Source of the DNA: Flavobacterium aciduliphilum
GTDB lineage: Bacteria > Bacteroidota > Bacteroidia > Flavobacteriales > Flavobacteriaceae
Reading direction: 5' to 3'
Length of the DNA stretch: 64,000 nucleotides
Assembly (NCBI RefSeq): GCF_003268855.1
Contig: NZ_QLSZ01000006.1
Location: 1-64,000, forward strand
Shown here: positions 35,522-44,977 of the stretch, piece after piece
How the letters are laid out: each line of letters starts with the position of its first letter
Numbering within the stretch: position 1 is the first letter of the stretch
The notes under the pieces: generated by a model
Databases searched by the model: none
Seen by the model: the letters and a program-made list of their open reading frames with translations, nothing else
What the model was told of the DNA's origin: nothing
Made by a program: the position numbers and the translations under genes

Positions 35522-36955
35522 ATGAAGCATACAAAAGTTAAAGATTTATTGAATAGTTCAAAAGTGAATTATGAAGTTAATGCCAAAGGGTGGGTAAGAA
35601 CTTTTAGAAACAATCAATTTATCGCCTTGAATGATGGGTCTACAATAAACAACATTCAATGTGTTGTGGATTTTGAAAATACTCCAGAAACGACCTTAAA
35701 ACGAATCACTACTGGTGCAGCTGTTTCAGTTATTGGACAATTGGTAGAAAGTCAAGGTGCTGGACAGAAATTTGAAATTCAAGTTTCTCATTTAGAAATT
35801 TTAGGAGACTCAGATGCAGAGAAATTTCCCATGCAACCCAAGAAACATTCCTTAGAATTTTTGAGAGAAAATGCGCATTTACGAGTGCGTACCAATGCTT
35901 TTGGAGCCATTATGAGAGTTCGTTCAGTATTGGCACATGCCGTTCATACCTATTTCCAAGAAAAAGGGTTTGTCTATGTAAATACTCCGATTATTACTGG
36001 AGCTGATGCAGAAGGAGCTGGAGAAATGTTTCAAGTTACTGCTTTGCCCGTAGATAATTTACCAATAACGGAGGAGGGTGCGATTGACTATAAAAAAGAT
36101 TTTTTCGGAAAGCACACTAATTTGACTGTTTCGGGACAGTTAGAAGCAGAAACATATGCGATGGCATTGGGTCAGGTGTATACGTTTGGACCCACATTTC
36201 GTGCAGAAAATTCCAATACGTCTCGTCACTTGGCGGAATTTTGGATGATTGAACCCGAAGTAGCTTTCAATGATTTGGATGACAATATGGATTTAGCCGA
36301 AGATTTTATCCAATATGTGATTAAATATACCCTGGATAAATGTCCCGACGATTTAAAATTCTTAGAAAGTCGCTTGTTGGAAGAAGAAAAATCAAAACCT
36401 CAAGCCGAACGTAGTGAAATGACATTATTAGAGAAATTGAATTTTGTCTTAAAAAACAACTTCAAGCGTGTTTCTTATACTGAAGCTATTGATATTTTAA
36501 GAGATTCAACTCCAAATAAAAAGAAAAAATTTCAATACCTCATCAATGAATGGGGTGCCGATTTACAAAGTGAGCATGAGCGTTACTTAGTAGAAAAACA
36601 TTTCAAATGTCCTGTTATTTTGTTTGATTATCCAGCCAACATTAAAGCTTTCTACATGCGTTTAAATGAAGATGGAAAAACAGTACGTGCTATGGACATC
36701 CTTTTCCCTGGAATTGGAGAAATTGTAGGAGGGTCACAAAGAGAAGAACGCTACGACGTCTTGATAGAAAAAATGAAAGTACTGGGTATTGATGAAGAAG
36801 AATTATGGTGGTATTTGGATACGCGCCGTTTTGGAAGTGCCGTGCATTCAGGATTTGGTCTAGGATTCGAACGATTGGTGCTGTTTGTAACTGGAATGAC
36901 TAATATTAGAGACGTGATTCCTTTTCCAAGAACTCCACAGAATGCAGAGTTTTAA
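35522..36955 (+). CDS. asnS: Asparaginyl-tRNA synthetase
   Basis: This 477-residue class IIb synthetase has an N-terminal OB-fold anticodon domain (about 15-110), motif 2 [20 protein letters not shown], whose EFWMIEPE extension separates AsnRS from AspRS, and motif 3 [15 protein letters not shown] near the C-terminus. The presence of AsnRS implies direct charging of tRNA-Asn. It is followed 26 nt later by rpoN. Confidence 0.95.
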   Translation: MKHTKVKDLLNSSKVNYEVNAKGWVRTFRNNQFIALNDGSTINNIQCVVDFENTPETTLKRITTGAAVSVIGQLVESQGAGQKFEIQVSHLEILGDSDAEKFPMQPKKHSLEFLRENAHLRVRTNAFGAIMRVRSVLAHAVHTYFQEKGFVYVNTPIITGADAEGAGEMFQVTALPVDNLPITEEGAIDYKKDFFGKHTNLTVSGQLEAETYAMALGQVYTFGPTFRAENSNTSRHLAEFWMIEPEVAFNDLDDNMDLAEDFIQYVIKYTLDKCPDDLKFLESRLLEEEKSKPQAERSEMTLLEKLNFVLKNNFKRVSYTEAIDILRDSTPNKKKKFQYLINEWGADLQSEHERYLVEKHFKCPVILFDYPANIKAFYMRLNEDGKTVRAMDILFPGIGEIVGGSQREERYDVLIEKMKVLGIDEEELWWYLDTRRFGSAVHSGFGLGFERLVLFVTGMTNIRDVIPFPRTPQNAEF

Positions 36956-36981
36956 TTTTAAGTTCTTAGCAACTATAAAAA

Positions 36982-38454
36982 ATGTTAAAGCAAAATCTAC
37001 AATTTAAACTCACCCAAAAATTATCTCCTCAACAAATCCAGTTGATGAAGTTAATTCAATTGCCTACATTGGCCTTTGAACAAAGACTGAAAGAGGAATT
37101 AATTGAAAATCCTGCATTGGAGGGTGGTGATGAAGAATTGTACGATAAAGATGATTTAGAACATTCTGATGAGTTTGATGAATTTGACAACTTTGATGAG
37201 GCAGACGATGGAAATTCAGGTGATGACATCAATATTGACGATTATTTGAGCAACGATGAGATTCCTGATTATAAATTGCAAGCCAATAATCAGAGTGAAA
37301 ATGACGATGAAAGAGAAAGTCCCTATGCGTCTCCATTGAGTTTTCATCAGGATTTAATCAATCAATTAAGTACCTATATTTTATCAGATGAGCAGCAGAT
37401 AATCGCCGAGTTTTTAATAGGAAGCATTGATGACGATGGCTATTTGAGAAGAGACATTCAAGATCTTGTTGATGACTTGGCCTTTACGCAAGGTGTCTAT
37501 ACAGACGAAAAAGCTATTGAAAAAATTCTGAATATTGTTCATCAATTGGAGCCGTCTGGTGTCGGTGCTCGAAATTTGCAAGAGTGTTTGTTGTTGCAAT
37601 TAAAGCATAAAACACCCACAGAAGCGGTTCTTTTAGCTATTGATATTATAGAACATCAATTTGATGCGTTTACTAAGAAGCATTATGAAAAATTACTTCA
37701 AAAGTACTCGATTTCACAGGAGCAACTAAAAAAAGCGATACACGAAATTGAAAAACTCAATCCAAAACCAGGAGGCACATTTGACGGAAACAACAGATTG
37801 ACCGAAAATATTATTCCCGATTTTACTATTCGTGTAAACGATGGCGTTTTGGAATTGAGTCTCAACGGAAGAAACGCCCCTTCTCTTCATGTGTCTAAAG
37901 AGTATCAAGACATGCTAAAAACCTATAAAAGTTCTAAGGATAAGTCGAGTGCTCAAAAAGATGCCGTACAATTTATAAAACAGAAATTGGATTCTGCCAA
38001 ATGGTTTATAGATGCTATCAAGCAACGACAAGAAACACTTTTTGTAACCATGAATGCAATTATGCATTTTCAACAAGAGTATTTTCTAGATGGCGAAGAA
38101 ACCAGTCTAAAACCAATGATTTTAAAAGATATTGCCGATATGATTGGTTTGGATATTTCTACTGTGTCAAGGGTTGCAAATAGTAAATATGTTGACACAC
38201 CGTATGGTACTAAACTCATTAAAGAATTTTTCTCTGAAGCGATGAAGAATGATCAAGGAGAAGATGTGTCTACGCTTGAGATTAAGAAGATTTTACAAAA
38301 TGTGATCGAAGCCGAGGACAAACATAAACCACTACCCGACGATCAATTGGCCGATATTTTAAAAGAAAAAGGCTATCCAATTGCTCGAAGAACTATTGCA
38401 AAATACAGAGAACAACTTGATATTCCTGTAGCTCGAATGAGGAAAAAAATTTAA
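36982..38454 (+). CDS. rpoN: RNA polymerase sigma-54 factor
   Basis: The 490-residue factor starts with the Gln/Leu-rich activator region I (about 1-50), followed by an acidic region II (about 48-105), a core-binding region, and the RpoN box ARRTIAKYREQL near residue 470. No sigma-54 activator is in the window; the NtrY-like kinase at 1026 is the closest functional association. Confidence 0.95.
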   Translation: MLKQNLQFKLTQKLSPQQIQLMKLIQLPTLAFEQRLKEELIENPALEGGDEELYDKDDLEHSDEFDEFDNFDEADDGNSGDDINIDDYLSNDEIPDYKLQANNQSENDDERESPYASPLSFHQDLINQLSTYILSDEQQIIAEFLIGSIDDDGYLRRDIQDLVDDLAFTQGVYTDEKAIEKILNIVHQLEPSGVGARNLQECLLLQLKHKTPTEAVLLAIDIIEHQFDAFTKKHYEKLLQKYSISQEQLKKAIHEIEKLNPKPGGTFDGNNRLTENIIPDFTIRVNDGVLELSLNGRNAPSLHVSKEYQDMLKTYKSSKDKSSAQKDAVQFIKQKLDSAKWFIDAIKQRQETLFVTMNAIMHFQQEYFLDGEETSLKPMILKDIADMIGLDISTVSRVANSKYVDTPYGTKLIKEFFSEAMKNDQGEDVSTLEIKKILQNVIEAEDKHKPLPDDQLADILKEKGYPIARRTIAKYREQLDIPVARMRKKI

Positions 38455-38470
38455 AAAAAAATTATAAAAA

Positions 38471-38503
38471 AATACCCTGAAATATGTTTCAGGGTATTTT
38501 GTT
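38471..38503. terminator. Bidirectional terminator between rpoN and rplY
   Basis: Twelve-base perfect arms (38471-38482; 38487-38498) with a 4-nt loop, with T-rich sequence on the plus strand and A-rich sequence before it (T-rich on the minus strand). It serves convergent genes. Confidence 0.85.
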
Positions 38504-38521
38504 TTATAAAGACTAAAAGAA

Positions 38522-39127
38522 TTATTTTTTCTTTCCTTTTGCGCCTTTTTCTGCTTTTGCAGCTTCTTGAGCCGCTTTCATTGCAGCACGAGATATCTTC
38601 ACTTGACAAACAACAGTATTGTCTGGGTGCATTAATTTAAAATTGTTAGTAACCAATTTCGTTACATACAACTTGTTACCCATTTGCAATTCTGAAATGT
38701 TAGCTTCAACAAAATCAGGAAGATTTTTTGGTAAAGCTTTCACTTTTAATCTTCTTTGATTCAAATTCAACACCCCTCCTAAAAGAACCCCTGGAGAGGT
38801 ACCTGTTACTTTAACAGGAACTTCCATGATAATTTCTTTGTCATCACTCAATTGGAAAAAATCAATGTGGTTGATTCTATCCGAAACAGGATCAAACTGA
38901 ATGTCTTGCAAAATTGCGTTAAAACTTTTTCCTCCCAAATTAATCACAACTGTGTGTGCGTTTGGAGTGTAAACCAAGCTTTTGAAAGCTTTAGTTTCTG
39001 CTTGAAAATGCACTGGTTGACTTCCTCCGTAAATAACGCAAGGAACCATTCCAGCATCACGTACGGCTTTCGTTGCCTTTTTGCCTACGCTTTCTCTTTC
39101 TGATCCTTCAATCGTAATTGATTTCAT
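38522..39127 (-). CDS. rplY: Ribosomal protein bL25 (general stress protein Ctc)
   Basis: The 201-residue protein has an N-terminal 5S-rRNA-binding L25 domain (about 1-90) and the C-terminal beta domain of the longer TL5/CTC type (about 95-180), ending in a Lys/Ala-rich tail. It is 48 nt downstream of prs on the same strand, a pairing frequently conserved in bacteria. Confidence 0.93.
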   Translation of the reverse strand: MKSITIEGSERESVGKKATKAVRDAGMVPCVIYGGSQPVHFQAETKAFKSLVYTPNAHTVVINLGGKSFNAILQDIQFDPVSDRINHIDFFQLSDDKEIIMEVPVKVTGTSPGVLLGGVLNLNQRRLKVKALPKNLPDFVEANISELQMGNKLYVTKLVTNNFKLMHPDNTVVCQVKISRAAMKAAQEAAKAEKGAKGKKK

Positions 39128-39175
39128 TGTAAAAAAATATAGTTAATAATTAAAATTCATAAATATTGTGCAAGT

Positions 39176-40117
39176 TTACATAAGAAACTTACTGCTAATT
39201 GAGTTGTTGTGTTGAACCATATGCATTACATCAGCAAATAGAGGCGCACAACTCACCACTTTTATTTTCTTGGACTCTTTCTTTAGAGGAATCGAATCGG
39301 TTACAATCAATTCCAATAATTTAGAATCCTCAATTTTTTCGTAGGCTTTCCCCGACAATATAGCGTGTGTACAAATCGCACGTACACTTAAAGCTCCCTT
39401 TTCTATCATTAAATCGGCCGCCTTTGTCAAAGTGCCTCCAGTATCAATCATATCATCCACCAAAACCACATTTTTCCCTTTAACATCTCCAATCAACTCC
39501 ATTGTTCCAACTACATTAGCTTCTTTCCTTTGTTTGTAACAAATTACAACATCTGAATTTAGAAATTTAGAATATGCATACGCTCGTTTTGAGCCTCCCA
39601 TATCGGGGGATGCAATAGTTAAATGCTCTAAATTGAGTTCCTTTACATACGGAAGAAAAATAGTAGAAGCAAATAAATGATCAACCGGTTTTTCAAAAAA
39701 TCCTTGAATCTGATCGGCATGTAAATCCATGGTCATAATTCGAGTTGCTCCAGCAGTCTCTAATAATTTTGCGACTAACTTAGCTCCAATTGGCACTCTC
39801 GGCTTGTCTTTTCTGTCTTGTCTAGCATAGCCAAAATAAGGAATAACAGGCGTTATATGTCTGGCTGATGCTCTTTTAGCTGCATCAATCATCAATAACA
39901 ACTCCATTAAATTGTCTGCCGTTGGAAATGTTGAGCAAACAATAAAGACACGCAATCCCCGAATCGACTCTTCAAAGGAAGGTTGGAATTCTCCATCACT
40001 AAATTTTGAGAACGTAGCTTTACCTAGCGGAATTCCATAGTGCTTGGCTATTTGTTCGGCTAAGTGGACACTTTGGGAACAAGCAAATATTTTTGCTTCT
40101 GGTTCTTGATGTGACAT
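39176..40117 (-). CDS. prs: Ribose-phosphate pyrophosphokinase
   Basis: The 313-residue enzyme makes PRPP from ribose-5-phosphate and ATP. The N-terminal half has SDGEFQPSFEESIRG and YFGYARQDRKDKPR (ATP loop); the C-terminal half has the PRPP motif VVLVDDMIDTGGTL (about 215-228). The family length is normal. Confidence 0.96.
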   Translation of the reverse strand: MSHQEPEAKIFACSQSVHLAEQIAKHYGIPLGKATFSKFSDGEFQPSFEESIRGLRVFIVCSTFPTADNLMELLLMIDAAKRASARHITPVIPYFGYARQDRKDKPRVPIGAKLVAKLLETAGATRIMTMDLHADQIQGFFEKPVDHLFASTIFLPYVKELNLEHLTIASPDMGGSKRAYAYSKFLNSDVVICYKQRKEANVVGTMELIGDVKGKNVVLVDDMIDTGGTLTKAADLMIEKGALSVRAICTHAILSGKAYEKIEDSKLLELIVTDSIPLKKESKKIKVVSCAPLFADVMHMVQHNNSISSKFLM

Positions 40118-40221
40118 TAATTTGTTGTTTTTTATTCCGAAACTCGTAATACACGTCTTAAAAACTATGAATTAATTGCCTCGGATGTAGTTAGTTAGTT
40201 GTGTTTCGTCTAAACGAGGTG

Positions 40222-40229
40222 CAAATTTA
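40222..40229 (-). promoter_or_regulatory. Candidate -7 box for prs-rplY
   Basis: The minus strand reads TAAATTTG, matching TANNTTTG, about 105 nt upstream of the prs ATG. Confidence 0.4.
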
Positions 40230-40270
40230 GAAATAAAATCGAACTCTTAAAGGAAAATTTTAAGTATTTT

Positions 40271-40303
40271 TTTGAAAAAATGATCTTTTTTTATTTACAT
40301 TTG
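40271..40303 (+). promoter_or_regulatory. Promoter of tRNA-Leu
   Basis: TTTG at 40271-40274, a 21-nt spacer, and TACATTTG at 40296-40303 fit the Bacteroidota -33/-7 pattern, 58 nt upstream of the tRNA. Confidence 0.65.
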
Positions 40304-40361
40304 CCATCTCAAACAAAGAGCCTATAGTTGCAGACATGTTTTTTACAAAAGCAGCTGTAAT

Positions 40362-40441
40362 GCCCGGATGGCGGAATTGGTAGACGCGCACGACTCAAAC
40401 TCGTGTACTTAGGTGTGTGGGTTCGATTCCCACTCCGGGTA
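40362..40441 (+). tRNA. tRNA-Leu (anticodon CAA)
   Basis: The acceptor stem pairs GCCCGGA (40362-40368) with TCCGGGT (40434-40440), with a terminal G-T wobble, and A is the discriminator. The anticodon stem CACGA/TCGTG encloses CTCAAAC with CAA at 40396-40398. A T-arm GTGGG-TTCGATT-CCCAC is present, with a class II variable arm. CCA is not encoded. It reads UUG codons. Confidence 0.96.
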
Positions 40442-40443
40442 CA

Positions 40444-40471
40444 AAACCTCTCTTAAAAGGGAGGTTTTTTT
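40444..40471 (+). terminator. Rho-independent terminator after tRNA-Leu
   Basis: AAACCTC (40444-40450) pairs with GAGGTTT (40461-40467) and runs into seven T. Confidence 0.8.
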
Positions 40472-40510
40472 ATTTCTAAACTCGAAACTATGTAAAGTGC
40501 TATCAAAAAA

Positions 40511-41743
40511 GTGGAGTCAACCTTAAAATATTTTTTTTTACTTCTTCTGCTTTGTTTTTCTAATTGTCCCATTATGGCTCAGGAATTGGATAATTGGAAT
40601 TTCAAAAAAATTGACTATTCCAAAAAAGAAATACTCAATAGTTTACAAAACAGATTAGAAAATCCTACTTCGCTTTTTCCTTTGTTAGTTAAGCTCTATA
40701 AAATTAAGCATTTCAGTAACGAACATGCTGTTTTTGTTCATATTGGCGATTCTCATATTCAGGCTGATATTGAAACGGCTGTGATTCGAAATGAATTTCA
40801 AGATTTTTTTGGTAATGCGGGTAGAGGACTTGTTTTCCCTTATCAAGTAACAAAAACAAACGCACCCTATGATCTTTTTTCTAATTCGAAGAGCTCTTGG
40901 AAATGGAATAGAGTCGCGCGTCCGGATACCCTCATTTCATGTGGTGTTTCGGGATTCGGAATGGAATCTCAATGTGAAAATCCAGAATTTAGTCTCGAAC
41001 TCAAAAATTTTTATGGGTACAAAGATACTTTCGATAAAGTTACCTTGTTTTTAGGGGGTAAAATCTCGGAATTGTCTATAGAATATGAGAATCAAGTCGA
41101 AAACAATTGTTTTGTATCTCCTCCTGAAGTTGAAAAATTTTGTTTAAAAACCAATACGAGTGGCTTTAGATTAAGTTTTCCAACAAAAGATACCATAAAG
41201 TTTTACGGAGCTTCTTTGGAAAAATCAAACACAGGAGGGATTATTTATCATAGTATTGGTGCCAACGGGGCCACCTATTTTGATTATACCAAAACGCAAA
41301 AATTTTGGAATCAAATTGCAACGCTAGAGGCCGATTGTTATATCATTTCATTAGGAACCAATGAAGCTCAAGACCCAAATTTATCGGCAACTTCATTTCT
41401 TATTAATGTAAAAAAAATGGTTCGGAAATTACAAAAAGTTTCCCCAAATGCCTGCATCATTATCACTACACCTCCTGTATCCTACTATAAGAAACATCGA
41501 CCCAACCAAACCTTGGAAGTAATCACAAATGCACTGATTGATTTTTGTAATGAGAACAATCTCGTTTATTGGGATTTATACAATATTTGTAACGGACTTG
41601 AAGGTGCTAAAACATGGAAAAAAGAACAATTACTTCGTTCAGATTTGGTTCATTTTTCTAAAGAAGGGTACATCCTACAAGGCAATCTATTTGTAGATGC
41701 CTTTTCAAAAATATGGAATGAATTTCTGTGTAAAAACTATTAA
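40511..41743 (+). CDS. SGNH/GDSL-like periplasmic hydrolase or acyltransferase
   Basis: The 410-residue protein starts at a GTG; the next ATG (40573) would remove the signal peptide (KYFFLLLLLCFSNC, likely cleaved after IMAQ), so GTG is preferred. SGNH blocks: Ser in IGDSHIQAD (about 83), Asn in ISLGTNEAQ (about 280), and Asp/His in SDLVHFSKEGY (about 380). It is convergent with an MBOAT-SGNH pair, which suggests a shared task of acylating or deacylating an envelope polymer. The substrate is unknown. Confidence 0.7.
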   Translation: MESTLKYFFLLLLLCFSNCPIMAQELDNWNFKKIDYSKKEILNSLQNRLENPTSLFPLLVKLYKIKHFSNEHAVFVHIGDSHIQADIETAVIRNEFQDFFGNAGRGLVFPYQVTKTNAPYDLFSNSKSSWKWNRVARPDTLISCGVSGFGMESQCENPEFSLELKNFYGYKDTFDKVTLFLGGKISELSIEYENQVENNCFVSPPEVEKFCLKTNTSGFRLSFPTKDTIKFYGASLEKSNTGGIIYHSIGANGATYFDYTKTQKFWNQIATLEADCYIISLGTNEAQDPNLSATSFLINVKKMVRKLQKVSPNACIIITTPPVSYYKKHRPNQTLEVITNALIDFCNENNLVYWDLYNICNGLEGAKTWKKEQLLRSDLVHFSKEGYILQGNLFVDAFSKIWNEFLCKNY

Positions 41744-41750
41744 TTTTCTA

Positions 41751-43229
41751 TTAGAATTGTAGGTAAATCGGCATGACCGGTTCGGCACTTTTAAAAAAAG
41801 AATACAAGGCAATAAATGATAAAAGCAGAACCACAAAATAGATTAACGGAAAATTCTTTTGTTTCTCTATTATTTTTTCTGGAACGCTGTCGGGTATTAA
41901 ATGAATAGCATAACCAATGGCAATCATCACAAGTACGATTTTATAATTTTCAACAAATTCGACACCACCATCAAACGTGAATTGATAACCTATTTGATGA
42001 AGGAATTGTAATGCGGTTTCAAAAGAACTTGCTTTAAAAAAAATCCAACAGAAACAAACGAAATGAAACGTAATCAACCCATAAAACGTGTTTGATATCC
42101 ATTTTGGAAAGACTTTCATTTTTCCAAAAAGTGCATTCCAAAATTTATTGACTCCTAATCCAATCCCGTGAAGTGCTCCCCAAATAATAAAATTCCAGCT
42201 GGCTCCATGCCAAAAACCACCAATAAGCATGGTCAAAAACAAATTAACATTCGTTCTGAATGTGCCTTTTCTATTGCCCCCCATAGCGATATAAAGATAA
42301 TCTCGCAACCAACTGGATAATGAAATATGCCATCTTCTCCAAAACTCACTGACTGACTTACTTTGATATGGCGACATGAAATTGGGTGGAATCGTAATCC
42401 CCATCCATTTAGAAATTCCAATGGCCACATCACTATATCCGCTAAAGTCACAATAAATTACAATTGCATATCCGTATAGCGCTACCAAACATTCTAATCC
42501 ATTATGAAGATGAGGGCCATCAAAAACATAGTTTACTAGATTCACCGAAATGTAATCAGAAATAATTAATTTCTTAATTAATCCTGTGATAATCAAATAA
42601 AACCCTTTAGAAAAATCATGACTACTTACAAAATAATCTTGTTTGAGTTGTGGAATAAAATCTTTTGCTCTTACAATGGGTCCCATGACTAATTTTGGAA
42701 AAAAAGACAAGAAAAGAACATAGTTTACAATTCCTTTCTCGGGTTTAATTTCTCCTCGATATATATCGATAGTGTAGCTTAAATTTTCAAAAGTAAAGAA
42801 TGAAATTCCTATTGGGAGTAATATATGCAATGGATCTATTTTGAATTGCGATACATTATTCAAAACCTGAATAAAAAAGTCGGTATATTTAAAATAGAAG
42901 AGAAGTACTAAATTAAAAATAATGCTCCAAAACAAGTGAAATGCTTTCCATCCTTTTGTTTTTGCTTTGTAGATTAAATTAGAAATACCATAATTGAAGA
43001 AAGCCGATACTATCACAATCCACACAAAAGTTCCACTGGCTTTGTAGAAAAAATATAATGAAAACAAACTCAAAACTACCGCTCGGTGTTTGTAATTTTT
43101 TCTAAATAGGTAATAAAAAACCATAAACACCACTAAAAAATAGACAAAAAAGCCATTGTTAAATAACAACGGATTGTTCTTGTCGTATTCTAATTGGTGG
43201 AGTACTTTATTCCAATCTATTGATATCAT
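41751..43229 (-). CDS. MBOAT-family membrane O-acyltransferase (AlgI-like)
   Basis: The 492-residue membrane protein has about ten to twelve helices. The central signature WRRWHISLSSWLRDYLY is followed by the catalytic-His block GGFWHGASWNFIIWG. AlgI-type MBOATs pass acyl groups across the membrane to a periplasmic SGNH partner. The upstream gene encodes such a partner and overlaps by 4 nt (ATGA), so the two are translationally coupled. No alginate or cellulose synthesis genes are seen. Confidence 0.9.
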   Translation of the reverse strand: MISIDWNKVLHQLEYDKNNPLLFNNGFFVYFLVVFMVFYYLFRKNYKHRAVVLSLFSLYFFYKASGTFVWIVIVSAFFNYGISNLIYKAKTKGWKAFHLFWSIIFNLVLLFYFKYTDFFIQVLNNVSQFKIDPLHILLPIGISFFTFENLSYTIDIYRGEIKPEKGIVNYVLFLSFFPKLVMGPIVRAKDFIPQLKQDYFVSSHDFSKGFYLIITGLIKKLIISDYISVNLVNYVFDGPHLHNGLECLVALYGYAIVIYCDFSGYSDVAIGISKWMGITIPPNFMSPYQSKSVSEFWRRWHISLSSWLRDYLYIAMGGNRKGTFRTNVNLFLTMLIGGFWHGASWNFIIWGALHGIGLGVNKFWNALFGKMKVFPKWISNTFYGLITFHFVCFCWIFFKASSFETALQFLHQIGYQFTFDGGVEFVENYKIVLVMIAIGYAIHLIPDSVPEKIIEKQKNFPLIYFVVLLLSFIALYSFFKSAEPVMPIYLQF

Positions 43230-44791
43230 ATAGAATCTGTTTTTTTCTCGGGTGATTTTTCAATCTTGGACTTAACTATGATTGGCTTTTCAACCTCATC
43301 TTTGCTTGAACTTTCTTTGGATTTGACAACTTTTGGACTGTCAATTTTTCTTGAAATGGTCTCTTGTGAATTTTTTTTAATAGGAATATCTTGTGAGGGT
43401 TTTTTATTGGGAGTCGGAATAAATGATCGGTTTTGTTTATATAAATTCAAAGCTTTAGAATAATCTTTTATAAGTGCATCAAAAATAATTTTAGCGACAA
43501 CCTTTGCACCTCTGTAGTTAAAATGAATATAATCTTTATTGGCTAGTTGAACCGTACTATCAGCCCATTTTACAATGGTTCCTTTGCCTCCCATTGATTT
43601 ATAAAAATTATAAAAAGGCACATCCATGTCATAGGCCAATCGGGCTTGTGTTTGAATTAAAGAATCTATTCCAACAGCGGTTTTCCAAGTCCCATCGTAA
43701 TTGAATGCTCTGTCTGAACAACTAAACAGAACGATTTCAGTATTAGGCATAAGGGTTTTAAATTTTTTCAAGACAGGTTTCATTCCCCTATAATAGTAAT
43801 CATAGTTGGTATCGTCTGGTTTGAACATCAAATTGACCCCATATTGGAAAACAACTAAATCGTAATACCCCGACTTATTAATCTCTTTCAAAAGATTTTG
43901 ATTGAGTTTTTTTAGTTCGACGCCTGTAATGCCTCGAAAGGAAAAATTATCTAGTACAATTCCTGATTGAGGTTCAGAACTTAGTCCGAAAATAGGTGTT
44001 TTTTGGGATGTCACACTAAAAGAAACGCGTCGTGAGGGGTTGTTGGTTAACAAAGCTCTATTAAACTCATGAGTCGCCGGAAATTTTTTAGTAGTATCGT
44101 TTATTTTTATTGCTATGGTATCTCCCTTTCCATAAAGAAGCCATTTTTGGGTAGCTTGTTGGGGGTCTTTTCGAACATTATCCCAAAAAGAAACATCAAT
44201 AGTGTTTCCATAAAAGGAATAACCTGATAAAAACAAGGGGGCTTGGTGTGTGTTTTTCTTAAAATTATCTGCTGTGACAAAACCCGTTGTACTCACTTTT
44301 GCCGTTCTTCTAAAATCAGAAGCTATAGAGGTAAGGGGAACATAGCCTACTCCTTTTGGAGCACCAAAATAATTTTGGAGCATTTCTCTAACATCTTGTG
44401 TAATAAAATCCCCTTCTATTTGACTATCACCAAACCAAGCGATTCTAATTTTTACATTTTTCCCATAGGCGAGTGCCAGAAGTTTTTCATTAATTTTTTG
44501 TAATGCGGGGTATATTGTATCTTGATTAAATCGAATTAAAGTTCCTTTTTTCTCATACGCGAAAAAATCATTAAATGTAGTAGGAACAGAGATCTCTTTA
44601 TGACTTATTTTATGGGTTCTTGTTTTCTTATTTTTAGGTATTACAAGAATATCAGAAAGTAAATCTACATTTTTGAAATAAGGATAATACGCGCTAAATA
44701 AGTCGGAATATACTGATAACGTCAACTGAATAATAGTAACTACTAGAATTAGTGCAATAACTTTTTTACTATTATTCTTATTATGATTCAT
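43226..44791 (-). CDS. SGNH-like periplasmic partner of the MBOAT acyltransferase
   Basis: The 521-residue protein has an N-terminal signal anchor (about 11-28). SGNH blocks: Ser in AWFGDSQIEGD, Asn in FQYGVNLMF, and Asp/His within DSTVQLANKDYIHFNYRG, so all catalytic positions appear filled. The last 65 residues are a Lys/Ser/Pro-rich low-complexity tail, possibly wall-associating. Overlaps the MBOAT start by 4 nt. A minus-strand TACTTTTG -7 box lies at 44849-44856. Confidence 0.8.
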   Translation of the reverse strand: MNHNKNNSKKVIALILVVTIIQLTLSVYSDLFSAYYPYFKNVDLLSDILVIPKNKKTRTHKISHKEISVPTTFNDFFAYEKKGTLIRFNQDTIYPALQKINEKLLALAYGKNVKIRIAWFGDSQIEGDFITQDVREMLQNYFGAPKGVGYVPLTSIASDFRRTAKVSTTGFVTADNFKKNTHQAPLFLSGYSFYGNTIDVSFWDNVRKDPQQATQKWLLYGKGDTIAIKINDTTKKFPATHEFNRALLTNNPSRRVSFSVTSQKTPIFGLSSEPQSGIVLDNFSFRGITGVELKKLNQNLLKEINKSGYYDLVVFQYGVNLMFKPDDTNYDYYYRGMKPVLKKFKTLMPNTEIVLFSCSDRAFNYDGTWKTAVGIDSLIQTQARLAYDMDVPFYNFYKSMGGKGTIVKWADSTVQLANKDYIHFNYRGAKVVAKIIFDALIKDYSKALNLYKQNRSFIPTPNKKPSQDIPIKKNSQETISRKIDSPKVVKSKESSSKDEVEKPIIVKSKIEKSPEKKTDSI

Positions 44792-44848
44792 TTTTGTTCT
44801 TCAAAAATGTGTTGTTTATTACGTGTTTAGAGTCTAAAATTGGAACGG

Positions 44849-44856
44849 CAAAAGTA
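44849..44856 (-). promoter_or_regulatory. Candidate -7 box of the SGNH-MBOAT operon
   Basis: The minus strand reads TACTTTTG, matching TANNTTTG, 57 nt upstream of the SGNH start codon. Confidence 0.45.
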
Positions 44857-44977
44857 AAAAAAAGCTCGTGTCTTTTAGATATTTAAAAAAAAATATTTTA
44901 GGTAATAATATTTCATTTAAAAAAGAAATAATATTCTGAAAAACAATTATGTAACTTAGATTAGTTTTTCAGATTTG

